The position numbers were made by a program, and so were the translations under genes. From Candidatus Acidiferrales bacterium (GTDB taxonomy: Bacteria; Acidobacteriota; Terriglobia; Acidiferrales; UBA7541): DNA of 44,581 bases. This document shows, in pieces, positions 1 through 6,873 of this stretch. The notes under the pieces are model-generated. The model saw nothing but the letters and a program-made list of their open reading frames with translations, had not been told where the DNA came from and searched no databases. Position 1 is the first letter of the stretch, and every line of letters starts with the position of its first letter. The stretch spans positions 1-44,581 of the forward strand of contig JASHPG010000110.1 of the NCBI GenBank assembly GCA_030038275.1. The letters are read 5' to 3'.

Positions 1-838
1 GCAGGTAGTCGAACAACGCCGATTGCGGCCGGACGTCGTCGAACTGCAACAGACGCTCATAGAGTTTGGCCATAACAGCGTCATCGAGTATGGTCTGATC
101 TCCGTATTTCCGGCGAAAAAGATAAGGCAGGCGCACGGCTACATCGATCGTAATGAAGTCGCCGAAGTTCGCCTCGGAGTAACCGTTTTCTGGCACATCG
201 AGCGGAATGGACCCGGATTTTTCTAAATCGATAGCAAAATTATTGTTGTCGTACTCGTGCCCATGACGAATGAGGACGGCCGGATCGTCGGCCAGAAAAT
301 AATGCGGGAACTTCGCGCTTCCATCGACCCCCAGCAATCCGCGCACTCGTTTGCGAATTGCTGGTGTGGCGTTAATAAGACGGTTGTGATTTCCCGGGAA
401 GTAAAAAATTTCAATCCGGTCCGCCGGAAAATCACGTTCTTTGGCATTTGCGGCCTCGTTAGTTCGATATACCCCCTTCGCTAGCAGTTGGAAAACCTCC
501 AGCGCCTCTTTGACCGCCGCTTCTTTGGCCGTCGCGTCGAGGATCCGAAGCGCTTTCTGCTCGAGTTCTTGATTTACTTCCGAGAGCGAAACGTACGGCC
601 GCAATTCGTCGGCGAACCAAAGCGTCGTGCGGCTGAAATCGAACAGATCTCCTGCGATGACAAGCCGAAAGTCTTTTATTTTGCGCCGCTCGACCTGTTC
701 TGCCATTTGTGCGATGAAGTTCCGGTAGGCGCGAGGGTTGAGGTTGCGGCGGAAAGTCACATCTGGGCGCCCGTCGCGCCTAGGGATTACGTCGGAGGCT
801 TCTTCCTCAAAATGCAAATCAGAGATGACCACGATCAT
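1..838 (-). CDS. Calcineurin-like metallophosphoesterase, partial (C-terminus beyond window)
   Basis: About 279 residues are visible, read from an ATG at 836-838; an in-frame stop lies upstream and no other ATG is available. The metallophosphoesterase metal-site motifs appear in order: ISDLHF near residue 6, AGDLFDF near 58, PGNH near 149 and RHGHEYD near 190. This superfamily uses a two-metal centre to cleave phosphomonoesters or diesters; the long spacing between motifs resembles large cytosolic members. The substrate cannot be told. The gene is host DNA outside the prophage and runs off the left edge. No clear ribosome binding site is seen. Confidence 0.85.
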   Translation of the reverse strand, partial: MIVVISDLHFEEEASDVIPRRDGRPDVTFRRNLNPRAYRNFIAQMAEQVERRKIKDFRLVIAGDLFDFSRTTLWFADELRPYVSLSEVNQELEQKALRILDATAKEAAVKEALEVFQLLAKGVYRTNEAANAKERDFPADRIEIFYFPGNHNRLINATPAIRKRVRGLLGVDGSAKFPHYFLADDPAVLIRHGHEYDNNNFAIDLEKSGSIPLDVPENGYSEANFGDFITIDVAVRLPYLFRRKYGDQTILDDAVMAKLYERLLQFDDVRPQSALFDYL

Positions 839-937
839 AAGAACTATGATGCAGCACTGCGGGCAGTTTGTGTCTAGAGTCTAGTTCCAGATGGACTGGT
901 TCGTTCGGGGTAAACGTGCGAAGAACTTCTCTGGAAT

Positions 938-1012
938 TGGTGCCGGCGGGGGGAATCGAACCCACGGCCTAGGGATTATGAGACCCTCGCTCTGCCACTG
1001 AGCTACGCCGGC
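938..1012 (-). tRNA. tRNA-Met (anticodon CAT), prophage attachment site
   Basis: On the minus strand a cloverleaf folds: 7-bp acceptor stem (1006-1012 with 942-948), D arm GCTC/GAGC, anticodon loop CTCATAA and T loop TTCGATT, with CCA encoded at 938-940. CAT fits elongator Met; Ile2 with a lysidine-modified C34 is a less likely alternative. Two non-canonical pairs are seen, U31-U39 in the anticodon stem and U50-C64 in the T stem, so full activity is not assured. The 5' half (972-1012) is duplicated at the far end of the prophage. The integrase stop codon lies 22 bp upstream, and no clear promoter is visible in that spacer or in the integrase 3' end. Confidence 0.93.
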
Positions 1013-1013
1013 A
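972..1013. repeat. attL core: left copy of 42-bp direct repeat
   Basis: These 42 bp are identical to 38200-38241; one mismatch and four more matching bases extend the similarity outward into the tRNA. The core runs from the base before the tRNA 5' end through the anticodon stem. The prophage thus supplies the 5' half of the tRNA rather than the more usual 3' half. Confidence 0.9.
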
Positions 1014-1033
1014 TTGCCAATACTTCCTATCTG

Positions 1034-2116
1034 TTAGAAGCTTTTTCCTCCGGTTTGGCTTGGTACCAGCTCCAGTTGGGTGCCAGCGGCCAAGCGATCT
1101 ACCGCGTGTTGTTCTTGCCCCACCGCAAGATGGGCGTAACGCATCGTCGTCTGGATCGACCGATGGCCCAGCAATTTCGAGACCGTCGCTAAATCCACCC
1201 CTCGCGCGATCAACCGACTCGCGAAGGTATGTCGCAGGTCGTGCCAGCGGAAATCGTCGATGCGCGCCTCCTCCACCGAGGCTTCAAACCACTTGCGCCA
1301 ATCGGGATGGTCGGCTCCGCGAGCGCCCGGACAGACGAACTCCGATCCGTTGGACAACTCCCAGAGGGTTCGAAGCGCTCCTCGCGCTATCGCATTGAGG
1401 CGCACGAATCGGCGCCCCGTCTTTCCCCGGACGGTGAGAACGCCGCTATCGAGGTCCACATTGGCCCATCGCAGCCCGAACTGTTCCCCGCGCCGAATCC
1501 CGGTATGAAGCGCTAGTTCGAATTCCGCTTCACATGCCGGTCCTCGCGTTCTCAGCGCCTTCCGCAAGCTGAGTTCTTCGTCGCCCGACAGAAAGCGAAT
1601 GCGGCCTTCCGCCTCGCGGAACTTGCGGACGCGGGCGACGGGATTGCGAGCGCATATTCCTTCGCGGATGCCGAAGGCAAAAATGCTCGACAAGAGCGCG
1701 CGGTATCGATTCGCCGTCGAGGCCGCAAGCTTCCGCTCCCGCAACGATCGCAAAAACGCTTCTATGCGCGGACCCGTGATCGCGCTAGCTTGCGATGCGC
1801 CAAAATGCCGGAGGATTTCCGGGAGGCGCTCTTCGTCTTTCCGCCACGTGCCGGGGCGTCGATAAAGCTTCTTATCGGCGAGCGCGGCATCTGCGAGATC
1901 GGAAAAGGACAATCCCTTGACGCGCGGGGGCGCGAATTTCCCTTCGCGTACTTCGGCGCGGCGCTGGATATAGGCCTGCTCGGCGACGGAGCGGCGCCCA
2001 ACCTTTTCCCGGTGGCGCTTGCCGTCGGCGTCGTAATAGTTGATCCACCACATCCCCGAATCCGCGGGACGCTCGAAAACGCCGCGCATCGGGCGCTGCT
2101 TCTGTTCGTTCCCCAT
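1034..2116 (-). CDS. int: Tyrosine integrase of the prophage
   Basis: A site-specific tyrosine recombinase expected to join attP to the tRNA-Met attB site. The N-terminus (about residues 8-60) looks like an arm-type DNA-binding domain with a WWINYYDADGKRHRE stretch. The C-terminal catalytic domain shows Arg I in HTGIRRGE, the box II signature HDLRHTF, and LLGHRSIQTTMRY with the nucleophilic tyrosine. The ATG at 2114-2116 is preceded by AAAAGGGGA; a GTG at 2156-2158, overlapping the upstream stop as GTGA, is an alternative that adds 14 residues. It lies immediately upstream of the tRNA and probably shares a transcript with it. Confidence 0.93.
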   Translation of the reverse strand: MGNEQKQRPMRGVFERPADSGMWWINYYDADGKRHREKVGRRSVAEQAYIQRRAEVREGKFAPPRVKGLSFSDLADAALADKKLYRRPGTWRKDEERLPEILRHFGASQASAITGPRIEAFLRSLRERKLAASTANRYRALLSSIFAFGIREGICARNPVARVRKFREAEGRIRFLSGDEELSLRKALRTRGPACEAEFELALHTGIRRGEQFGLRWANVDLDSGVLTVRGKTGRRFVRLNAIARGALRTLWELSNGSEFVCPGARGADHPDWRKWFEASVEEARIDDFRWHDLRHTFASRLIARGVDLATVSKLLGHRSIQTTMRYAHLAVGQEQHAVDRLAAGTQLELVPSQTGGKSF

Positions 2117-2154
2117 TCCCCTTTTGCCCCACGCAGGCCCGACTTTATAGCACG

Positions 2155-2574
2155 TCACGCCTGCGGCAAGTTCACTTTCAGCGCGGGACGCGCTTTGCGT
2201 TTCGGCGCGGAATGCAGCGTGGTTTTTGCGCCCATCGGAAACGCTCCCTGGAGGGCTGCAAATACAAGATCGGAGGCGCAGTCGTTGCGAATCGCTGGAT
2301 TAGCTTGCAGAAATTGCACGACAACGTCCACCATTTGACCCTCCGTAGCGCCTGGCGGAATATGGATAAGCACGCCGTTGAAGCTGTCAGCGATTGCAGC
2401 GATGTATCCGATACAATATGCGCCGTAGGTGCTTCCTGCCACCGCCTCATATCCGCATTGCTCATACAGCTCGTTGCCGCTCTCGAATGCCTGCTTTTGT
2501 TGGGCAGATGCGCGAGGCGCGACAAGCGCGAAAGACGCGGCGATCAGCGCCGCGATTGCGAGTTTCGATTTCAT
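2155..2574 (-). CDS. Exported Rap1a/Tai-like protein
   Basis: A 139-residue protein with a Sec signal peptide (MKSKLAIAALIAASF, cleavage near ASA) followed by a Rap1a/Tai-type domain: YGAYCIGYIAAIADS, then IPPGATEGQMVDVV and a conserved end VFAALQGAFP. Two or more cysteines could form disulfides in the periplasm. Rap1a/Tai proteins are known as immunity proteins against type VI secretion amidase effectors, but many homologues have no proven role. The start is fixed by GGAGG eight bases before the ATG at 2572-2574. It stands between a ribbon-helix-helix gene and the integrase, so it may be expressed in the lysogen. Protection of the host is inference. Confidence 0.7.
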   Translation of the reverse strand: MKSKLAIAALIAASFALVAPRASAQQKQAFESGNELYEQCGYEAVAGSTYGAYCIGYIAAIADSFNGVLIHIPPGATEGQMVDVVVQFLQANPAIRNDCASDLVFAALQGAFPMGAKTTLHSAPKRKARPALKVNLPQA

Positions 2575-2729
2575 CGGTGTAGCCTCCGGGCCGATGATGG
2601 CTGCCAGGAGCGTTGCCGCGAATAGCGCCGAAGTACCGGAGCTGCCCATGCTTGTCCAACCAAGCAACAGCCGCTTGAGACAACTTCTAGCGGCATGGTA
2701 GAGTCACGCGCCGGAATAGGACCACCTTT

Positions 2730-2948
2730 TCAACCCGCCCTTCTCTTTTTTTGCGATTCCCCGGAAGGCTCCCGCAAAAGCTGCTCGATCGAACCGATTT
2801 CCTCATAGCGACGGAAGGCGTAACGATAGAGCGCCGTCGCCAAAGACGTCGGCGTGTGGCCGGTGGCCTGCGCCGCGCGGTTCAGCGCGTCGCCCTCGTC
2901 GAGGCTTAGGGAAAGGCTGATTTGGCGCCGCTTTGATATGTCCGTCAC
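2730..2948 (-). CDS. Ribbon-helix-helix (CopG-like) protein
   Basis: A 72-residue basic protein. KRRQISLSLSL near the N-terminus gives the short beta strand, followed by two helices (DEGDALNRAAQATG and TSLATALYRYAFRRYEE), the pattern of Arc/CopG/MetJ DNA-binding dimers. The GTG start at 2946-2948 is chosen because GGGGAGG lies 11 bases upstream; longer readings would run through the divergent promoter at 3006-3044. It is the first gene of the leftward integrase unit and is divergent from another ribbon-helix-helix gene, an arrangement that recalls the arc and mnt genes of P22. A regulatory role is inferred. Confidence 0.7.
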   Translation of the reverse strand: MTDISKRRQISLSLSLDEGDALNRAAQATGHTPTSLATALYRYAFRRYEEIGSIEQLLREPSGESQKKRRAG

Positions 2949-3005
2949 CGCGTTCTCGTCCTCCCCGCTTCCGTCCGCAGACTCAGAAAATCCTAAGGTA
3001 CTTTG

Positions 3006-3044
3006 TGCTTGACAAGCAAGGCATGCAGTGCTAGTATTGCATGC
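3006..3044 (+). promoter_or_regulatory. Rightward promoter with two palindromic operators
   Basis: A sigma70-like promoter, TTGACA (3009-3014), 17-bp spacer, TAGTAT (3032-3037), points at the ATG at 3045, giving an expected transcript start at or next to that ATG. A 13-bp palindrome TGCTTG-A-CAAGCA (3006-3018) covers the -35. A second inverted repeat GCATGCA-N10-TGCATGC (3021-3044) covers the -10 and start site. Placement suits repression by a dimeric regulator, most simply one of the two adjacent ribbon-helix-helix proteins. Confidence 0.75.
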
Positions 3045-3245
3045 ATGGAGCATCCCAACAGACGCGGAAGGCCCCGGGCGACCCTGGCCGATGGGCGCCT
3101 CTACCAGTTCGGTTTCCGGCTGGAAATTTGGCTGAAGCAGGCGCTCGACGACATTGCCAAACGCCAAGAGCGCACGATGACGCAGGTAGTGCGTCAGGCG
3201 TGCAAAGAGTACGTGGAGCGCGAGCGGGCGAAGCAGGCGGCATAG
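3045..3245 (+). CDS. Ribbon-helix-helix regulator, probably from a leaderless mRNA
   Basis: A 66-residue basic protein. After an Arg-rich start (NRRGRPRA) come a short strand LYQFGFRL, a helix EIWLKQALDDIAKRQ and a second helix TMTQVVRQACKEYVERE, the ribbon-helix-helix order. The ATG at 3045-3047 has no ribosome binding site, and the promoter -10 box ends only seven bases before it, so translation probably begins on a leaderless transcript. It opens the rightward early operon and sits on its own candidate operators; autoregulation or an early lysis-lysogeny switch role is inferred. Confidence 0.75.
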   Translation: MEHPNRRGRPRATLADGRLYQFGFRLEIWLKQALDDIAKRQERTMTQVVRQACKEYVERERAKQAA

Positions 3246-3304
3246 GCTCTAAAGTTTGCCGAGTTCAGGCGGGAAAACCCATGGAACGGGAGAGGTATGC
3301 GCGA

Positions 3305-3613
3305 ATGGACAAGAGTACCAGTACGGAACAGGCGACCATTGAAGCTCACATTACAAAGGACTTAGAGAAGATTTGGAGCTGCCGGACGTTTGCCGCGCGC
3401 AACAGGGAGCACTTTGGCGCGATGCCGAACGAGGCTGGGCACCCACTCACCCTCAGATTGCCGGAACTGACGCGCGCGGAACTGCGCGGCCTGCTTAAAG
3501 CCCACCGGCTCGCTCCGGTGCTTTGCCAGGCTTCCCGCTTCTGGTTGCTAGGCTCGGGCGAGTGGGTGTGCGAGCACATGGTCGATCTGCCCACGGCGGC
3601 GAAGGAGAGCTGA
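3305..3613 (+). CDS. Hypothetical early phage protein
   Basis: A 102-residue protein that I do not recognise. GGGAGAGG lies nine bases before the ATG at 3305-3307, which decides the start over an ATG at 3281. The middle is rich in charged residues (LPELTRAELRGLLKAHRLAP) and looks helical; no transmembrane segment is seen. The stop codon overlaps the next start (TGATG), so the two are translationally coupled. Function unknown. Confidence 0.65.
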   Translation: MDKSTSTEQATIEAHITKDLEKIWSCRTFAARNREHFGAMPNEAGHPLTLRLPELTRAELRGLLKAHRLAPVLCQASRFWLLGSGEWVCEHMVDLPTAAKES

Positions 3614-3867
3614 TGGACCCCGCGCCCAAGGTGCTCTATTCGCGCAAGGAAACGGCGCTGGCGCTGGCGCTGAGCGTCTCGACGGTGGACGTGATGATCG
3701 CGCGGGGAATGCTGCGCGCGGTGCATTTCGGGCGGCGCACCCTCGTCCATCGCGACGAAATCGAGCGCGTGGGACGGCGCATCGCCCAAGAGGATTTGCC
3801 GGTGGTTTGGCCGGAGAAGCAAAACGGGAAAACCATCCGCCTGCCGCAGGCAGGCAGGATCGCGTGA
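3613..3867 (+). CDS. HTH_17/excisionase-like DNA-binding protein
   Basis: 84 residues. The N-terminal half reads YSRKETALALALSVSTVDVMI then a short wing RAVHFGRRTLVHRDEIERV, the MerR-like winged helix of the HTH_17/excisionase family. Such proteins act as recombination directionality factors or small regulators; either would fit an early operon near an integrase. AAGGAG lies five bases before the ATG. The basic tail (KQNGKTIRLPQAGRIA) may add DNA contacts. Whether it is the actual Xis is not shown. Confidence 0.7.
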   Translation: MDPAPKVLYSRKETALALALSVSTVDVMIARGMLRAVHFGRRTLVHRDEIERVGRRIAQEDLPVVWPEKQNGKTIRLPQAGRIA

Positions 3868-3881
3868 GAGGAGGAGCGGCT

Positions 3882-4136
3882 ATGTGCGAGAACGCGTTTG
3901 CGAGGCCGATGTCGATCGAGGAGTGGCACGAGCGCCAGCGCCACGCGGCATGCCAGGACGCCCGGCGCGGGACGTGGAGCTGGGAACGCTGCCACTGCCA
4001 GCACGAGGAGCCCTTCTGCTGCTATTGCGCGGCCTTCGACCGGGAACGCGTGCTCATGTTCCGCGAGGAGCAATACCCGTCGTTTTTCGCGCGGCTGCTA
4101 AGGATTTTCAGGTTCGACCGAATTTTCGCTCGATAA
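3882..4136 (+). CDS. Cys/His-rich hypothetical protein
   Basis: 84 residues starting at an ATG after a strong GGAGGAG. The centre has WERCHCQHEE and FCCYCAAFDRER, giving five cysteines and one histidine within about 20 residues, which could bind zinc. The C-terminus RIFRFDRIFAR is basic and hydrophobic. The last 16 bases, including the stop, recur at 5043-5058. Not recognised; function unknown. Confidence 0.55.
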   Translation: MCENAFARPMSIEEWHERQRHAACQDARRGTWSWERCHCQHEEPFCCYCAAFDRERVLMFREEQYPSFFARLLRIFRFDRIFAR

Positions 4137-4145
4137 GGACGACGA

Positions 4146-4700
4146 ATGAAGAGTGGGACGCACCATACGACCGCCGTGCGGAAGCGCATGAGCGAGGCGC
4201 GCAAACGGGCGCTCGCCGATCCCGCCGTGCGGAAGCGCATGAGCGAGGCGAGCAAACGGGCGCTCGCCGATCCCGCCGTGCGGAAGCGCATGAGCGAGGC
4301 GAGCAAACGGGCGTGGGCCGATCCCGCCGTGCGGAAGCGCAGGAGCGAGGCGAGCAAACGGGCGTGGGCCGATCCCGCCGTGCGGAAGCGCAGGAGCGAG
4401 GCGAGCAAACGGGCGCTCGCCGATCCCGCCGTGCGGAAGCGCATGAGCGAGGCGAGCAAACGGGCGTGGGCCGATCCCGCCGTGCGGAAGCGCAGGAGCG
4501 AGGCGAGCAAACGGGCGCTCGCCGATCCCGCCGTGCGGAAGCGCAGGAGCGAGGCGCATCAGGTACCCGCCGTTCGCCGAAAGCACGCGATTGGACGCGC
4601 GAAGGCGTGGGCCCGAGCCAAAGGGGAGCCGGAAGAAGTGGGCGAAGCGCGCGGAGCGCTTTCGCAGCTAAGGAAGGCGATTCGCGATGCCCAAAAATAA
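4146..4700 (+). CDS. Tandem-repeat protein of NUMOD3-like helical modules
   Basis: 184 residues, most of them seven full and one partial copy of a 17-residue unit (VRKRMSEASKRAWADPA and variants). The unit resembles NUMOD3, a DNA-binding helical module usually attached to homing or HNH endonucleases; here no nuclease domain accompanies it. Units vary only at a few places (M/R at position 5, L/W at position 13), in a mixed order that suggests recent unequal exchange. The protein is very basic. The ATG is preceded by AAGGA, and the 3' end overlaps the next gene by 14 bases. Non-specific DNA binding is the simplest guess. Confidence 0.7.
   Translation: MKSGTHHTTAVRKRMSEARKRALADPAVRKRMSEASKRALADPAVRKRMSEASKRAWADPAVRKRRSEASKRAWADPAVRKRRSEASKRALADPAVRKRMSEASKRAWADPAVRKRRSEASKRALADPAVRKRRSEAHQVPAVRRKHAIGRAKAWARAKGEPEEVGEARGALSQLRKAIRDAQK
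4173..4563 (+). repeat. 51-bp tandem repeats, about 7.6 copies
   Basis: The 51-bp unit begins (GTG codon) at 4176, 4227, 4278, 4329, 4380, 4431, 4482 and 4533, exactly 51 apart; the last copy degrades after about 24 bases. The unit length is a multiple of three, so the protein frame is kept, and several other frames on both strands are also open through the array. Confidence 0.95.
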
Positions 4701-5028
4701 GATGAGCGATCTGCGCGATCACATGTTCGAGGTGTTCGAGGGAGTGAAGGACGGCACGCTCGATATTCATCGCGCGAAGGCCCTGGCCAATATCGCGCAG
4801 GTGATCATCAACTCCGCGAGCGCGGAGGTGCGCGCGGTGAACGCTTACAACGCGCTGGGCGATAACGCGCGCGGCAGCAATTTCTTCGAGCTGCCGGCCG
4901 CCGAGCAACGAGACGATCCGGCGCCGAAGCGATTATCGGGCGCGCCGAGCGCGGCGCCGGGCGAGGGAATCCACGCCATCGACCCGCTGCGGGCGCGGCT
5001 CCCGGAGCCGGCGGAAGGACGCAAATGA
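4687..5028 (+). CDS. Hypothetical phage protein
   Basis: 113 residues; the first 60 (MSDLRDHMFEVFEGVKDG then AKALANIAQVIINSA) are helical and resemble a small protein common in prophage early operons, whose role is not known to me. The last 40 residues are Pro/Ala/Arg-rich and probably disordered. It overlaps the repeat-protein gene by 14 bases. With that gene it lies between two copies of a 16-bp sequence (4122-4137 and 5043-5058). Confidence 0.65.
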   Translation: MPKNKMSDLRDHMFEVFEGVKDGTLDIHRAKALANIAQVIINSASAEVRAVNAYNALGDNARGSNFFELPAAEQRDDPAPKRLSGAPSAAPGEGIHAIDPLRARLPEPAEGRK

Positions 5029-5032
5029 TCCT

Positions 5033-5058
5033 ACGGAGAAGGATTTTCGCTCGATAAG
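5033..5058 (+). repeat. Remnant of the 3' end of the gene at 3882-4136
   Basis: ATTTTCGCTCGATAAG at 5043-5058 is identical to 4122-4137, the last codons and stop of the Cys/His-rich gene. Read in frame, bases 5033-5055 give LRRRIFAR then stop, close to the true C-terminus LLRIFRFDRIFAR. The 107-bp spacer holding it also contains a GTGGTG/CACCAC hairpin (5083-5097) and the GGGAGG of the next gene. Confidence 0.6.
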
Positions 5059-5135
5059 TAGCGGGCGGGAAAACGCGGTCGCGTGGTGCTTCACCACCAC
5101 GGGGCCGCTAATCACATCGTCTATTGGGAGGCGAC

Positions 5136-6437
5136 ATGACTGGCGCAACGGTACCAAACCGCGACACGCAAGGCAAGACGCAATCGGGAGCGGTGAAAAT
5201 GTACGGCGGAACGATTTCGCTGTGGTTTGAGGCCAAGGGGCATCGCTACTCCGTCGCCGACGGGCGTGGCACGCGACAAGTGGCCAGCGTGACGCAGATC
5301 CTTTCGGTGGTGGACAAGAGCGGCCCGCTGACGCAATGGGCCGCGAACGCCACGGTGGAGCTGCTGCGGGACCTTCTGCGGCCCGGCGTCGCCTACGACG
5401 AGATCCAGATCGCCGAATTACTGGAGCAGGCGCGCTTCAACTTCCGCAGCGTTTCGCGGAAGGCCAAGGGCGTGGGCGCCCTGGTGCACGAATGGATCGA
5501 GGCGCACCTGCGCGCGCGCTTGCACGGCGGAGCGGAACCGCCGGCGCCGGTGAACCAGGAGGCCGCCCGCGCGTGCGCGGGAGCCTCGCAATGGATCGCC
5601 GCGCATTTCGAGCCCCGCGCGATGGAGCACTACATCTATTCGCGTGACCACGATTACGCGGGGACGATCGACGTCTACGGACTGGTGGATGGGCGCCCGG
5701 CCATCGTCGATTGGAAAGCCTCAAGCGGACTCTACCCCGAGTTCCGCCTGCAGACGGCGGCGTACGCGCAGGCCTGGAGCGAAATGCACGACGAGCGCGT
5801 CCCGGACCGCTGGCTCGTACGGCTGGACAAAGAGACCGGCGAAATCGAGCCCGTGCTGTTTTCGCGGGAAGAGTTTCGCGCGGATTTGGCCGCTTTCAAT
5901 GGCGCGCAAGCGCTGCACGCGGGACTAAAAAAAGAATCCCGCGAAACGCGCCCATCTTTTTCTCCCGCGCCGGCAAGCGCCGTCCCCGCGATTGCACCTT
6001 CTCCCGCGCCGCGCCCCGGCCAGTACCGCTACGTTGCCGACGGGCGGGGAGGATTGCGGCCGCTGCCCGTGGAAGCGGATTCCGGTTTCGCTGGTATCCC
6101 GGCGGGGAATCGCGCGGACGCCCCTCCTACCCAATCGATCCGCGCGAGCGCCAACACAAGCACACCCGCCGGGATCCCCTCCGCGGCCGCCGCCGCGCCA
6201 CGGCGGCGCGGCGCGAAGCGCGTGTATTACCTCGAGCAGAACGGCGCGCTCGAGCTTTCCGGAGCCACCTTTCCCATCAAGGACGGCTTGAAGGCGATGG
6301 GAGCGCGCGTGACGCGGGACGCGAGCGACAAGGTGACCGGATGGTCGATCGGCGCCGCGAAATTCAACGATGTGGCGGGGCTGTGCGCCCGCGCCGGCAT
6401 CGCGCTGGCGCCCGCGCAACAAGGAGCGGCGGCGTGA
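5136..6437 (+). CDS. RecB/Cas4-like PD-(D/E)XK nuclease
   Basis: 433 residues. The nuclease signature is complete: a His in GALVHEW (118), GTID (D179), VDWK (D192, K194) and QTAAY (Q206, Y210), the RecB/Cas4-type motif set with its QxxxY box. Such phage enzymes act as DNA exonucleases in recombination or end processing. After about residue 260 a Pro/Ala-rich linker of about 80 residues leads to a separate C-terminal block (about 350-425, KRVYYLEQNG to FNDVAGLCARAG) that I do not recognise. The ATG at 5136 follows GGGAGG; an in-frame TTG at 5124 is less likely. The end overlaps the next start as GTGA. Confidence 0.85.
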   Translation: MTGATVPNRDTQGKTQSGAVKMYGGTISLWFEAKGHRYSVADGRGTRQVASVTQILSVVDKSGPLTQWAANATVELLRDLLRPGVAYDEIQIAELLEQARFNFRSVSRKAKGVGALVHEWIEAHLRARLHGGAEPPAPVNQEAARACAGASQWIAAHFEPRAMEHYIYSRDHDYAGTIDVYGLVDGRPAIVDWKASSGLYPEFRLQTAAYAQAWSEMHDERVPDRWLVRLDKETGEIEPVLFSREEFRADLAAFNGAQALHAGLKKESRETRPSFSPAPASAVPAIAPSPAPRPGQYRYVADGRGGLRPLPVEADSGFAGIPAGNRADAPPTQSIRASANTSTPAGIPSAAAAAPRRRGAKRVYYLEQNGALELSGATFPIKDGLKAMGARVTRDASDKVTGWSIGAAKFNDVAGLCARAGIALAPAQQGAAA

Positions 6438-6679
6438 AGTGCTCGCCGATCACGCTTCCCGGAGGCAGCGTGCTCATTCTTTGCGGGCGCGCCGCCGGGA
6501 AGCGGGGAAGGCAGCTCTGCCGCGTGGACGGGATGCGCGAGGCCACGCTGTTGTGCGATTGGCCGATGGGCGGCGGACGCACCTGCGATACGCCGTTATG
6601 CGAGGAGCACGCCGCGAAGATCGGCTCCGATTCGCATCTTTGCCCCGAGCACGCCCGGAGCTGGAGAGGCGAACCGTGA
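6434..6679 (+). CDS. Small Cys/His protein, possible zinc finger
   Basis: 81 residues from a GTG overlapping the previous stop; AAGGAG lies upstream. Cysteines and histidines cluster in the C-terminal half (RTCDTPLCEEH then HLCPEHARSW), a spacing suited to one or two zinc sites. It is the first of three very tightly packed small genes between the nuclease and the replication genes. Function unknown. Confidence 0.6.
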   Translation: MKCSPITLPGGSVLILCGRAAGKRGRQLCRVDGMREATLLCDWPMGGGRTCDTPLCEEHAAKIGSDSHLCPEHARSWRGEP

Positions 6680-6873
6680 AGATCGCGCGCGCCATCGGCC
6701 ACGAATTCAACTGCCTGCCGGGGCACGCGCGCATCCTCGCGCGGGGCACGGGAGCGAGCGCGAGCGTGGCCGTGCGCGACGCCATCCGCAACATGCTGCG
6801 CGACCCGCGGCTGGCGCGGCGCCGCGTGCGCAGCTTCAAGATCGCCGTGGAAGTGACGGAGGCGCAAAAATGA
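6676..6873 (+). CDS. Hypothetical small protein
   Basis: 65 residues from a GTG that overlaps the previous stop (GTGA). The sequence is basic (RLARRRVRSFKIAVEV at the C-terminus) and has no recognised motif. The end overlaps the next ATG. Its reality is supported mainly by the chain of start-stop overlaps on both sides. Confidence 0.5.
   Translation: MKIARAIGHEFNCLPGHARILARGTGASASVAVRDAIRNMLRDPRLARRRVRSFKIAVEVTEAQK

Noticed and set aside
488-877. Rightward open frame of 129 codons in the left flank
   Set aside because: The opposite strand encodes a metallophosphoesterase with all its metal motifs; this frame is its shadow.
4173-4563. CRISPR array
   Set aside because: The 51-bp units are contiguous without spacers and code for a protein; no cas genes are present.
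3884-4705. Several long frames on both strands across the 51-bp repeats
   Set aside because: The repeat unit is a multiple of three and GC-rich, so any stop-free frame stays open throughout; only the frame at 4146 has a binding site and NUMOD3-like sequence.
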